Of a stretch of 5,725 bases of DNA, positions 1 to 4,100 are shown piece after piece. The stretch lies in contig MHYW01000071.1 of the NCBI GenBank assembly GCA_001828545.1, forward strand, positions 1 through 5,725, read 5' to 3'. The first letter of the stretch is position 1. The number at the start of each line of letters is the position of its first letter. The stretch is from Planctomycetes bacterium RIFCSPHIGHO2_12_FULL_52_36 (GTDB lineage Bacteria; Planctomycetota; Brocadiia; Brocadiales; Bathyanammoxibiaceae). The translations under genes were made by a program, and so were the position numbers. The notes beneath the pieces were generated by a model that worked only from the letters and a program-made list of their open reading frames with translations, ran no database searches and was not told the origin of the DNA.

Positions 1-2
1 CC

Positions 3-41
3 TTCAAGAAACTCCTGCAAGATAAGCTGGCCAAGGTGTAG
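3..41 (+). CDS. C-terminal end of an upstream gene (partial)
   Basis: One + strand frame is open from the left edge and reads FKKLLQDKLAKV before a TAG stop at 39-41. The lysine- and leucine-rich amphipathic character resembles the C-terminal helix of a soluble protein. Frame 2 stops at once, and frame 1 reads an unlikely Ser/Cys/Trp-rich peptide. Twelve residues are too few to identify a family. The first AGTAG heptad begins only three bases after this stop, so the repeat sits tightly against the gene end, as its second copy does after nuoD. The call rests on the open frame and this placement only. Confidence 0.4.
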   Translation, partial: FKKLLQDKLAKV

Positions 42-43
42 TT

Positions 44-149
44 AGTAGTTAGTAGCTAGTAGTTAGTAGAGAGGGTAGAGACAGGTCTCCTGACCTGCCT
101 TTAAGAATACTGTTTTTCCCTGGCTACTATCTACTGACTACTGGCTACT
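44..149. repeat. Heptad inverted repeat A1 (AGTAGnn x4 / CTACTnn x4)
   Basis: The left arm (44-74) has AGTAG at 44, 51, 58 and 65, exactly 7 bases apart, then ends in AGG. The right arm (119-149) begins with CCT and has CTACT at 124, 131, 138 and 145. Both arms are 31 bases. The left arm matches the reverse complement of the right at about 24 of 31 positions, with the mismatches confined to the two free bases of each heptad. The 44-base space between them (75-118) holds a hairpin, CAGGTC (82-87) with GACCTG (92-97), and a T5 run just before the right arm. The element ends 12 bases before the comB ATG, and no Shine-Dalgarno is visible in that gap. It is the same architecture as the copy at 4016-4091. 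Its function is unknown. Confidence 0.85.
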
Positions 150-161
150 TGTTACCGACTC

Positions 162-905
162 ATGAAAATAACCCTCACCTTCAACCCTTCGGAACTGGTA
201 GGGGCGGGTTTTAAACCCGCCCTTGCCTATTGGAATGTGGCGAGGGTCGTGGTCATAGACGTCCTCAGGGCCTGTTCCACCATTACCCATGCCCTCTCCC
301 AGGGGTGCAGGGCCATATACCCATTTGCCTCTGTGCGGGAATGTCAGGAGAGGGCCAGGGCAATGGGGCGGGATAAGGTGCTACTTGGGGGCGAGAGGGG
401 AGGGCTGAGGATAAAGGGATTTCAACTGGGGAATTCGCCACTGGAGTATCCCCGTGAGGTAGTAGAGGGCAAAGACGTCCTCTTCACCACCACTAATTGC
501 ACCAAAAATTTAAACACCATTACACGTCTAGGGAAGCCAAAAGAGGTGCTTATTTGCAGCCTCCTCAACCTCCCCGCAGTGGCAGAATACCTGGTAACAA
601 AGGGGGAGGACGTACATCTCGCCCTCTCCGGGACTAACGGGGAGGTATCCCTTGAGGACGTCGTCTGCGGGGGGATGCTCATACACAGGCTGGTAGGGGC
701 GTATGGCCATACGCCCCTATCAGATTCTGCCCGCCTTGCCCATGTTACCTATCTCCACTACAAGGACAACCCCCGCCAGGCCCTCCTAGACTCCACCCAC
801 GGCAGACGCCTCATAGGACTAGGCATGAAAAGAGACGTTGACTTCTGCGGCCGGGTGGGGGTTTACGACCTAGTACCCAGGTACTCAAAGGGGGCGGTAA
901 TGTAG
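162..905 (+). CDS. comB: ComB-family 2-phosphosulfolactate phosphatase (247 aa)
   Basis: Family hallmarks seen in order: VVVIDVLRACSTI (29-41), LLGGERGGL and GFQLGNSPLEY (74-96), LFTTTNCT (107-114; the family usually has TTTNGT, so Cys113 replaces Gly), LALSGTNGEVSLEDVVCGG (153-171), LSDSARLA (186-193), and HGRRLIGLG (213-221) with DFCGRVGVYDLVP (227-239). In methanogens ComB is the Mg-dependent phosphatase that forms sulfolactate on the way to coenzyme M. Bacterial members are common and their substrate is often unproven, so the reaction here is inferred from family. The protein is probably cytoplasmic, with no signal peptide or membrane segment. ATG 162 is the first start after an in-frame TGA at 135-137, and there is no clear Shine-Dalgarno. 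GTAG-footed palindromes encode residues 13-22 and 178-187 in frame, and a third supplies the TAG stop. The stretch before VVVIDVLRA is several residues longer than I expect for the family. The gene appears intact. Confidence 0.9.
   Translation: MKITLTFNPSELVGAGFKPALAYWNVARVVVIDVLRACSTITHALSQGCRAIYPFASVRECQERARAMGRDKVLLGGERGGLRIKGFQLGNSPLEYPREVVEGKDVLFTTTNCTKNLNTITRLGKPKEVLICSLLNLPAVAEYLVTKGEDVHLALSGTNGEVSLEDVVCGGMLIHRLVGAYGHTPLSDSARLAHVTYLHYKDNPRQALLDSTHGRRLIGLGMKRDVDFCGRVGVYDLVPRYSKGAVM
198..226. repeat. GTAG-footed palindrome P1, inside comB
   Basis: GTAGGGGCGGGTTT (198-211) pairs with 213-226 around a single T (212). The arms 202-211 and 213-222 are perfectly complementary, and the foot pairs with two G-T wobbles. 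It is read in frame as VGAGFKPALA (comB residues 13-22). The outer sequence GTAGGGGCG is identical to P2 (693-720) and P3 (902-929), while the core differs. A GTAG foot on a hairpin is typical of REP elements mobilised by RAYT (Y1 HUH) transposases, but membership of that system is an inference. Confidence 0.8.
693..720. repeat. GTAG-footed palindrome P2, inside comB
   Basis: The 26 bases 694-719 are a perfect palindrome centred on GGCC (705-708), and the outermost pair G693/T720 would be a wobble. The arm reads GTAGGGGCGTATGG. It encodes VGAYGHTPLS (residues 178-187), between the VVCGGMLIHRL segment and the conserved LSDSAR segment of ComB, which I take to be a variable loop. It differs from P3 only in the central four bases (GGCC against CGCG) and at the last base, so the core changed while staying self-complementary. 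Like P1 it follows a CTG codon and is read in the frame GTA-GGG-GCG. Confidence 0.85.
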
Positions 906-929
906 GGGCGTATCGCGATACGCCCCTAC
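902..929. repeat. GTAG-footed palindrome P3, carrying the comB stop codon
   Basis: This is a perfect 28-base palindrome: GTAGGGGCGTATCG (902-915) followed by its exact reverse complement (916-929). Its second to fourth bases, TAG at 903-905, are the comB stop codon. It lies in a different frame from P1 and P2, where the same sequence reads VGA. In RNA it would fold into a strong hairpin at the end of comB, but no T-run follows, so a classical intrinsic terminator is not supported. Confidence 0.9.
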
Positions 930-942
930 GGTAGGTGTTAGG

Positions 943-976
943 GCTTCAGTCCGCCTGAGGTGGACGAAGGGGAAGC
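943..976. repeat. Imperfect hairpin, possible REP-like unit
   Basis: GTCCGCC (949-955) pairs with GGTGGAC (959-965) through one G-T wobble, leaving loop TGA. CTTC (944-947) pairs with GAAG (966-969) across a bulged A (948). Alternatively GCTTC (943-947) can pair with GAAGC (972-976). There is no T-run, so it is not a typical terminator. It is the second hairpin in the row of structured sequences between comB and nuoA. I found only one copy in this window, so calling it a repeat is an inference. Confidence 0.5.
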
Positions 977-996
977 GAAGAATCTCACCAAATAAA

Positions 997-1067
997 GTAG
1001 GGTGCGTCTGGACGCACCGCTAGTTAAGAACGGAAAGATATAAATGGTGCGTTACAACGCACCCTAC
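997..1067. repeat. BIME-like pair of inverted REP hairpins
   Basis: The first unit (997-1018) is a GTAG foot followed by GGTGCGTC-TG-GACGCACC. The second (1046-1067) is GGTGCGTT-AC-AACGCACC followed by CTAC, which is the same unit in opposite orientation. Each hairpin has an 8-base stem and a 2-base tip. They are separated by a 27-base AT-rich spacer (1019-1045). The element's outer ends are also an 11-base inverted repeat, GTAGGGTGCGT with ACGCACCCTAC. A GTAG foot on paired convergent hairpins is the layout of bacterial interspersed mosaic elements made from REPs. No RAYT transposase gene is in this window, so the source would have to act in trans. Confidence 0.75.
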
Positions 1068-1072
1068 AAGAC

Positions 1073-1334
1073 TAGGGGGCAGAGGTCAGGGGGCAGGGGT
1101 AAGGGAAATCCAAATTCCAAAGCACAAATGCCAAGTCAATGAAAAATAAATGTCAAATTTCAAAATCCAAATACCAAACAAATGTCAAATGCCAAAGTCC
1201 AAATGACAAAGTTTCGAACTTTGAGCTTTGGGCTTTGACATTTGAATTTGGCCTCTAGTTTTCTTTGGAATTTGGATTTTGGATTTCATTTGTCATTTGG
1301 ACTTTGACATTTTCCCTGGCCCCTAAGCCCCAGG
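1073..1334. repeat. Composite heptad inverted repeat (AGGGG outside, CAAAKnn inside)
   Basis: The outer left part (1073-1100) is four G-rich heptads: TAGGGGG, CAGAGGT, CAGGGGG, CAGGGGT. The outer right part (1314-1334) is three C-rich heptads: CCCTGGC, CCCTAAG, CCCCAGG. Inside are heptads of the form CAAA(T/G)nn on the left, for example at 1111, 1118, 1125, 1154, 1161, 1168, 1179, 1186, 1193, 1200 and 1207. Mirror units nnNTTTG lie on the right at 1217, 1224, 1231 and 1238, with TTTG again near 1264, 1271, 1278, 1289, 1296 and 1303. The centre is CAAAGTT (1207-1213) with AACTTTG (1217-1223) and loop TCG. The register slips in a few places, for example at 1175-1178 and 1139-1146. It has no coding potential I would trust. 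It ends about 50 bases before the nuo promoter. Confidence 0.8.
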
Positions 1335-1387
1335 TCATATTAAATAGAATGACACGCCTGGGATTGAATTGACACCCCAAAAAACAT

Positions 1388-1415
1388 TTGACTTCAATAA
1401 AAAATTTTGTATAGT
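1388..1415 (+). promoter_or_regulatory. Sigma70-type promoter for the nuo operon
   Basis: TTGACT (-35, 1388-1393) and TATAGT (-10, 1410-1415) are separated by 16 bases, and each differs from the consensus hexamer by one base. The spacer is AT-rich. Transcription would start near 1422 and give a leader of about 28 bases before the nuoA ATG at 1450. A second TTGACA at 1369-1374 has no equally good -10 partner. This is the only strong promoter-like pair I see upstream of nuoA. It lies just past the repeat cluster in otherwise non-repetitive DNA. Confidence 0.65.
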
Positions 1416-1430
1416 GTTTGCCTCACACTG

Positions 1431-1437
1431 AAAGGAG
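1431..1437 (+). promoter_or_regulatory. Ribosome binding site of nuoA
   Basis: AAAGGAG ends 12 bases before the ATG at 1450, and a GGGG at 1441-1444 lies closer. The spacing of AGGAG is slightly long but usable. With the nuoB site it is one of only two clear Shine-Dalgarno sequences in the window. Confidence 0.6.
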
Positions 1438-1449
1438 AAAGGGGCTGCC

Positions 1450-1806
1450 ATGGAGGGATACGGGCTAGCCGTTGCACTTACTTTCTTTACTGCAGCCTTT
1501 ATCGCAGGGTTACTAATATTTCTGACCTCGGTACTGGGGCCTAAGAGACTCACCCCCGTAAAGGCCTTGCCCTTTGAATGCGGGATGGAGCCTTCGGGGC
1601 CTGCAAGGGTCGCATTCCCTGTAAAATTCTACCTCCTGGCAGTCCTTTTCCTTGTCTTCGACGTAGAGGTGGTGTTCTTTTATCCCTGGGCAGTGCTTTT
1701 TGATAAGCTGGCCCTTTTTGGGCTACTGGAGATGATGGTCTTCACTGCCATTATTGCGGTGGGGCTTCTATACGCCTGGAAGGAAGGGGCTTTAGAGTGG
1801 CGATAG
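1450..1806 (+). CDS. nuoA: NADH-quinone oxidoreductase subunit A (118 aa)
   Basis: This is the small membrane subunit of complex I (ND3 homologue), located where the peripheral arm meets the membrane arm near the quinone channel. Three hydrophobic segments lie at about 6-28, 57-80 and 88-110. The loop between the first two holds FECGMEPSG (42-50). Its Cys44 corresponds to the ND3 cysteine that becomes exposed in the deactive state of the mitochondrial enzyme. The second segment carries the family signature FPVKFYLLAVLFLVFDVEVV (56-75) with the conserved acidic residues Asp71 and Glu73. Its length is normal for the family. The ATG at 1450 has an AAAGGAG upstream and begins directly before the first hydrophobic segment. 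It is the first gene of the operon, and its last ten bases overlap nuoB. Confidence 0.97.
   Translation: MEGYGLAVALTFFTAAFIAGLLIFLTSVLGPKRLTPVKALPFECGMEPSGPARVAFPVKFYLLAVLFLVFDVEVVFFYPWAVLFDKLALFGLLEMMVFTAIIAVGLLYAWKEGALEWR
1781..1788 (+). promoter_or_regulatory. Ribosome binding site deciding the GTG start of nuoB
   Basis: AGGAAGGG lies inside the 3' end of nuoA, 8 bases before GTG 1797. This supports initiation at that GTG, overlapping nuoA by ten bases. Translation of nuoB is therefore probably coupled to nuoA. Confidence 0.6.
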
Positions 1807-2270
1807 AATCCGCCCTGGGCGAGAGCGTTGTCCTGACCAGAACGGATAAGGTACTGGGGTGGGCCAGGAAGTATTCCCTGTTCCTCTACCCCTTCGTGAC
1901 CGCCTGCTGTGGGATGGAGTACATGGCCGCGGCGGCGAGCCATTACGATATAGACCGCTTTGGGGCAGGGCTGCCGAGGTTTTCGCCCCGCCAGGCAGAC
2001 GTCCTCTTTGTGGTGGGGACGATAAGCCACAAGCAGGCCCCCATACTCAAGAGGGTGTGGGAGCAGATGTGCGAGCCTAAGTGGGTGGTGGCCTTTGGCG
2101 GCTGTACCTGTTCAGGGGGACCTTACGATAACTATGCTACTGTACAGGGGATAGATACTATCGTCCCCGTGGACGTCTATATCCCTGGCTGTCCGCCCAG
2201 ACCCGAAACCGTCCTGGATGGGATTATGAAGCTCCAGGAGAAGATACAGAGCCAGAAGCAAGAGTTGTAA
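1797..2270 (+). CDS. nuoB: NADH-quinone oxidoreductase subunit B (157 aa)
   Basis: NuoB (PSST homologue) holds the [4Fe-4S] cluster N2, the last electron carrier before quinone. The tandem Cys37-Cys38 in TACCGMEYM, Cys103 in FGGCTCSGG and Cys132 in PGCPPRPE are the four expected ligands. The conserved segments VVGTISHKQAP (72-82), EPKWVVAFGGC (93-103) and VPVDVYIPGCPPRPE (123-137) are present. Cys105 is an additional cysteine two residues after a ligand, where many homologues have Ser, Asn or Val. The protein is a little shorter than the E. coli one, mainly at the N terminus. The start is GTG with an AGGAAGGG Shine-Dalgarno inside nuoA. The stop and the nuoC start share a base (TAATG at 2268-2272). 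It is a peripheral-arm protein without membrane segments. Confidence 0.97.
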   Translation: MAIESALGESVVLTRTDKVLGWARKYSLFLYPFVTACCGMEYMAAAASHYDIDRFGAGLPRFSPRQADVLFVVGTISHKQAPILKRVWEQMCEPKWVVAFGGCTCSGGPYDNYATVQGIDTIVPVDVYIPGCPPRPETVLDGIMKLQEKIQSQKQEL

Positions 2271-2767
2271 TGGAAGAAAGTCTTACCCTAAAAAAATTAA
2301 GAGAGCGGTTTCCTGCTTCTATTATAGATACCCACTCCTTCAGGGGTGATGATACGGCAGTAATAAAGAGGGTTGATGTTGTGGATATCTGCCGCTTCCT
2401 GAAGGAGTCCCCGGACCTCTCCTACAATTTCCTCATGGACCTGACGGCGGTGGATTACTTGCAGATGGGTAACTCGCCTAAAGAGGGTCGTTTTGAGGTA
2501 GTTTATCACCTCTACTCGTTAAAGTACAATCACCGGGTAAGGATAAAGTCACCGCTGACAGAGGCAGACCCTACCATTGACTCCCTCACCCCCCTGTGGG
2601 CAGTGGCCAACTGGCTGGAGAGGGAGTGCTGGGATATGTTCGGCATAAGGTTTGACGGACATCCCGACTTGAAGAGGATACTCCTCTACGAACAATTTGA
2701 AGGCCATCCCCTCAGGAAGGATTATCCACTGACCGGGCGTCAGCCCCTAATAGGCCCTAAGAACTGA
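2270..2767 (+). CDS. nuoC: NADH-quinone oxidoreductase subunit C (165 aa)
   Basis: NuoC (30 kDa subunit) binds no cofactor. It packs against NuoD and NuoB in the connecting arm. The C-terminal half has the family signature ERECWDMFGIRFDGHPDLKR (117-136), followed by ILLYEQFEGHPLRKDYPL (137-154), which is where the 30 kDa family is best conserved. The N-terminal half shows FLMDLTAVDYL (54-64) and VVYHLYSL (77-84). It is a stand-alone NuoC, not the fused NuoCD found in E. coli. The ATG overlaps the nuoB stop by one base and lacks a strong Shine-Dalgarno, so translational coupling is likely. The last codons lie in a 16-base-period tandem duplication (2753-2783), so the extreme C terminus may differ from relatives. 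Confidence 0.96.
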   Translation: MEESLTLKKLRERFPASIIDTHSFRGDDTAVIKRVDVVDICRFLKESPDLSYNFLMDLTAVDYLQMGNSPKEGRFEVVYHLYSLKYNHRVRIKSPLTEADPTIDSLTPLWAVANWLERECWDMFGIRFDGHPDLKRILLYEQFEGHPLRKDYPLTGRQPLIGPKN

Positions 2768-2783
2768 AGGCCCTAAAAACTGA
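2753..2783 (+). repeat. Short tandem duplication over the nuoC stop
   Basis: GGCCCTAAGAACTGA (2753-2767) and GGCCCTAAAAACTGA (2769-2783) differ by a single base and lie one base apart. The first copy contains the nuoC stop TGA. The second is shifted by 16 bases, so it is out of frame and noncoding. It fills most of the 34-base gap to nuoD and looks like a replication-slippage product. Its TGA at 2781-2783 is in frame with nuoD and blocks any earlier nuoD start. Confidence 0.8.
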
Positions 2784-2801
2784 CCTGCCAAAAATAATAA
2801 T

Positions 2802-4010
2802 ATGGAAAAGACGGCCACCTTAGCCAGGGAATTGAACATCAGGGAGATGACGCTCCACATGGGGCCCTCCCACCCCGCCATGCACGGGACTGTCAGGATG
2901 TTCCTGGAACTGGACGGGGAGACGGTGGTTAGCAGTGACGTGGAAATAGGCTACCTCCATAGGGGCTTTGAGAAGACCTGTGAGAACCGCACCTATCACC
3001 AGGCCATTATCTATACCGACAGACTCAACTATGTCTCTCCCCTCATTAATAATTTTGGCTACGCCATGGCCGTGGAAAAACTCTTCGGGGTGGACGTGCC
3101 GGAGCGATGCAAATATATACGGGTAATCATGAGTGAAATAAGCCGTATTACCGACCACCTTACCAATGTAGGGGCCTCAGCCATGGAACTGGGGGCCATA
3201 ACGGCCTTCCTCTACATGATAAAGGCCAGGGAGGTGCTCTGGAGGCTTATTGAGGAGGTTGCCGGAGGCAGGGGAGTAACCCCAAGCTATGTAAGGATTG
3301 GCGGGGTAAAAGACGACCTGCCCGAGGGCTTCCAGGGTAGGGCACTGGAGGCCTTCAAGGTGACCAGAGAGGTATTACAGGAGATTCACGGCCTCCTGAC
3401 AAAGAACCGTATATTTGTGGACAGGACGAAGGGGGTAGGGGCTATAACTGCTGATGAGGCCATGTCTTATGGCTTTACTGGCCCATGCCTCCGCTCTACC
3501 GGGGTGGCCTATGACGTCAGGAAGGCCCAGCCTTACATGGTGTACGACAAGATGAACTTTGAGGTGCCGGTGGGGACCAATGGCGATAACTACGACCGTT
3601 ACCTGGTAAGGATGGAGGAGATACAGCAGTCCATGAGGATATGCGAGCAGGCCCTGTTCAGCATGCCCCCAGGTCCAATAAAGATAGACGACCCAAGGAT
3701 AACCTTCCCCTCCAAGGAAGACGTCTACGGCAAGATGGAGTCCTTGATAAATCATTTCAAACTCTTCATGAACGGACACGGCATCACGCCCCCCAAGGGT
3801 GAGGTATATCAGGCAGTGGAGGGTGCTAACGGTGAGCTTGGTTTCTATGTGGTTAGTGATGGCAGTGGCAGGCCGTACAGGCTGAGATGCAGGCCGCCGT
3901 GTTTTATGATAATGTCGGGTGTCTCAAGACTGGTTAACGGTGGGATGGTGGCCGACATAGTCCCTACTTTTGGTTCAGTCAATATGATTGGTGGAGAGTG
4001 CGATAGGTAA
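2802..4010 (+). CDS. nuoD: NADH-quinone oxidoreductase subunit D (402 aa)
   Basis: NuoD (49 kDa subunit) descends from the large subunit of [NiFe] hydrogenases and forms the quinone-reducing pocket with NuoB. GPSHPAMHGTVR (21-32), IGYLHRGFEKTCENRTY (49-65) and DRLNYVSP (73-80) are diagnostic. His28 and Tyr77 correspond to the quinone-headgroup residues His38 and Tyr87 of Thermus Nqo4 and keep the same spacing of 49. Further conserved blocks are SEISRITDHL (111-120), VRIGGVKDDLPEGF (164-177) and the C-terminal FGSVNMIGGECDR (390-402). The nickel-binding cysteines of hydrogenases are absent, as expected. Length is typical. ATG 2802 follows an in-frame TGA at 2781 with no alternative start between. 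The bases just before it are A/T-rich with no Shine-Dalgarno. Heptad element A2 begins six bases after the stop. Confidence 0.97.
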   Translation: MEKTATLARELNIREMTLHMGPSHPAMHGTVRMFLELDGETVVSSDVEIGYLHRGFEKTCENRTYHQAIIYTDRLNYVSPLINNFGYAMAVEKLFGVDVPERCKYIRVIMSEISRITDHLTNVGASAMELGAITAFLYMIKAREVLWRLIEEVAGGRGVTPSYVRIGGVKDDLPEGFQGRALEAFKVTREVLQEIHGLLTKNRIFVDRTKGVGAITADEAMSYGFTGPCLRSTGVAYDVRKAQPYMVYDKMNFEVPVGTNGDNYDRYLVRMEEIQQSMRICEQALFSMPPGPIKIDDPRITFPSKEDVYGKMESLINHFKLFMNGHGITPPKGEVYQAVEGANGELGFYVVSDGSGRPYRLRCRPPCFMIMSGVSRLVNGGMVADIVPTFGSVNMIGGECDR

Positions 4011-4015
4011 GAACT

Positions 4016-4091
4016 AGTAGCTGGTAGCTAGTAGTTAGTAGCTAGGGTTGAATTTTTTTTCCTGGCTACTTGCTACTAGCTACTAGCTACT
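4016..4091. repeat. Heptad inverted repeat A2 (AGTAGnn x4 / CTACTnn x4), inside the nuo operon
   Basis: The left arm (4016-4046) has units starting at 4016, 4023 (GGTAG), 4030 and 4037, and ends in AGG. The right arm (4061-4091) starts with CCT and has CTACT at 4066, 4073, 4080 and 4087. Both arms are 31 bases and match in inverted orientation at 27 of 31 positions, and one of the four differences is a permissible G-T pair. The 14-base loop (4047-4060) ends in T8. The transcript could form a stem of up to about 31 positions between the nuoD stop and the nuoE ATG, ten bases before that ATG. Arm length, unit count and inner boundaries match copy A1 (44-149), but the loop is shorter and the arms are better paired, suggesting a younger copy. 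An in-frame TAG for nuoE lies in the right arm at 4077. Confidence 0.9.
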
Positions 4092-4100
4092 GATTTAATC

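Noticed and set aside
162..905. comB as a pseudogene disrupted by palindromes
   Set aside because: The frame is uninterrupted, all family motifs occur in order and the length is normal, so it looks functional despite the insertions.
902..929. Rho-independent terminator of comB
   Set aside because: The hairpin is strong but is followed by CGGTAGGTGT with no T-run. It is better explained as a REP-type palindrome.
1073..1334. Structured noncoding RNA gene
   Set aside because: The region is long and self-complementary, but the pairing comes from low-complexity heptads with register slips. I see no dedicated promoter, terminator or known RNA motif.
1335..1553. 72-codon - strand frame over the nuo promoter and the start of nuoA
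   Set aside because: Over half of it mirrors nuoA and the rest covers the promoter region. There is no ribosome binding site or recognisable protein.
3375..3779. Long open frame on the - strand (134 codons) inside nuoD
   Set aside because: It is antisense to a fully conserved NuoD region, resembles no family I know and has no start context. The other antisense frames, at 422-682, 1680-2030, 2820-3158 and 4976-5317, fail for the same reason.
4037..4060. Intrinsic terminator ending in T8 after nuoD
   Set aside because: The T-run lies in the loop between the two arms, not after a completed hairpin, so the geometry is wrong for a + strand terminator. Strong operon continuity also argues against full termination.
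4016..4091. CRISPR array
   Set aside because: The repeat units are only 7 bases with 2 free bases and are arranged as inverted arms. There are no 25-40 base repeats with unique spacers and no cas genes.
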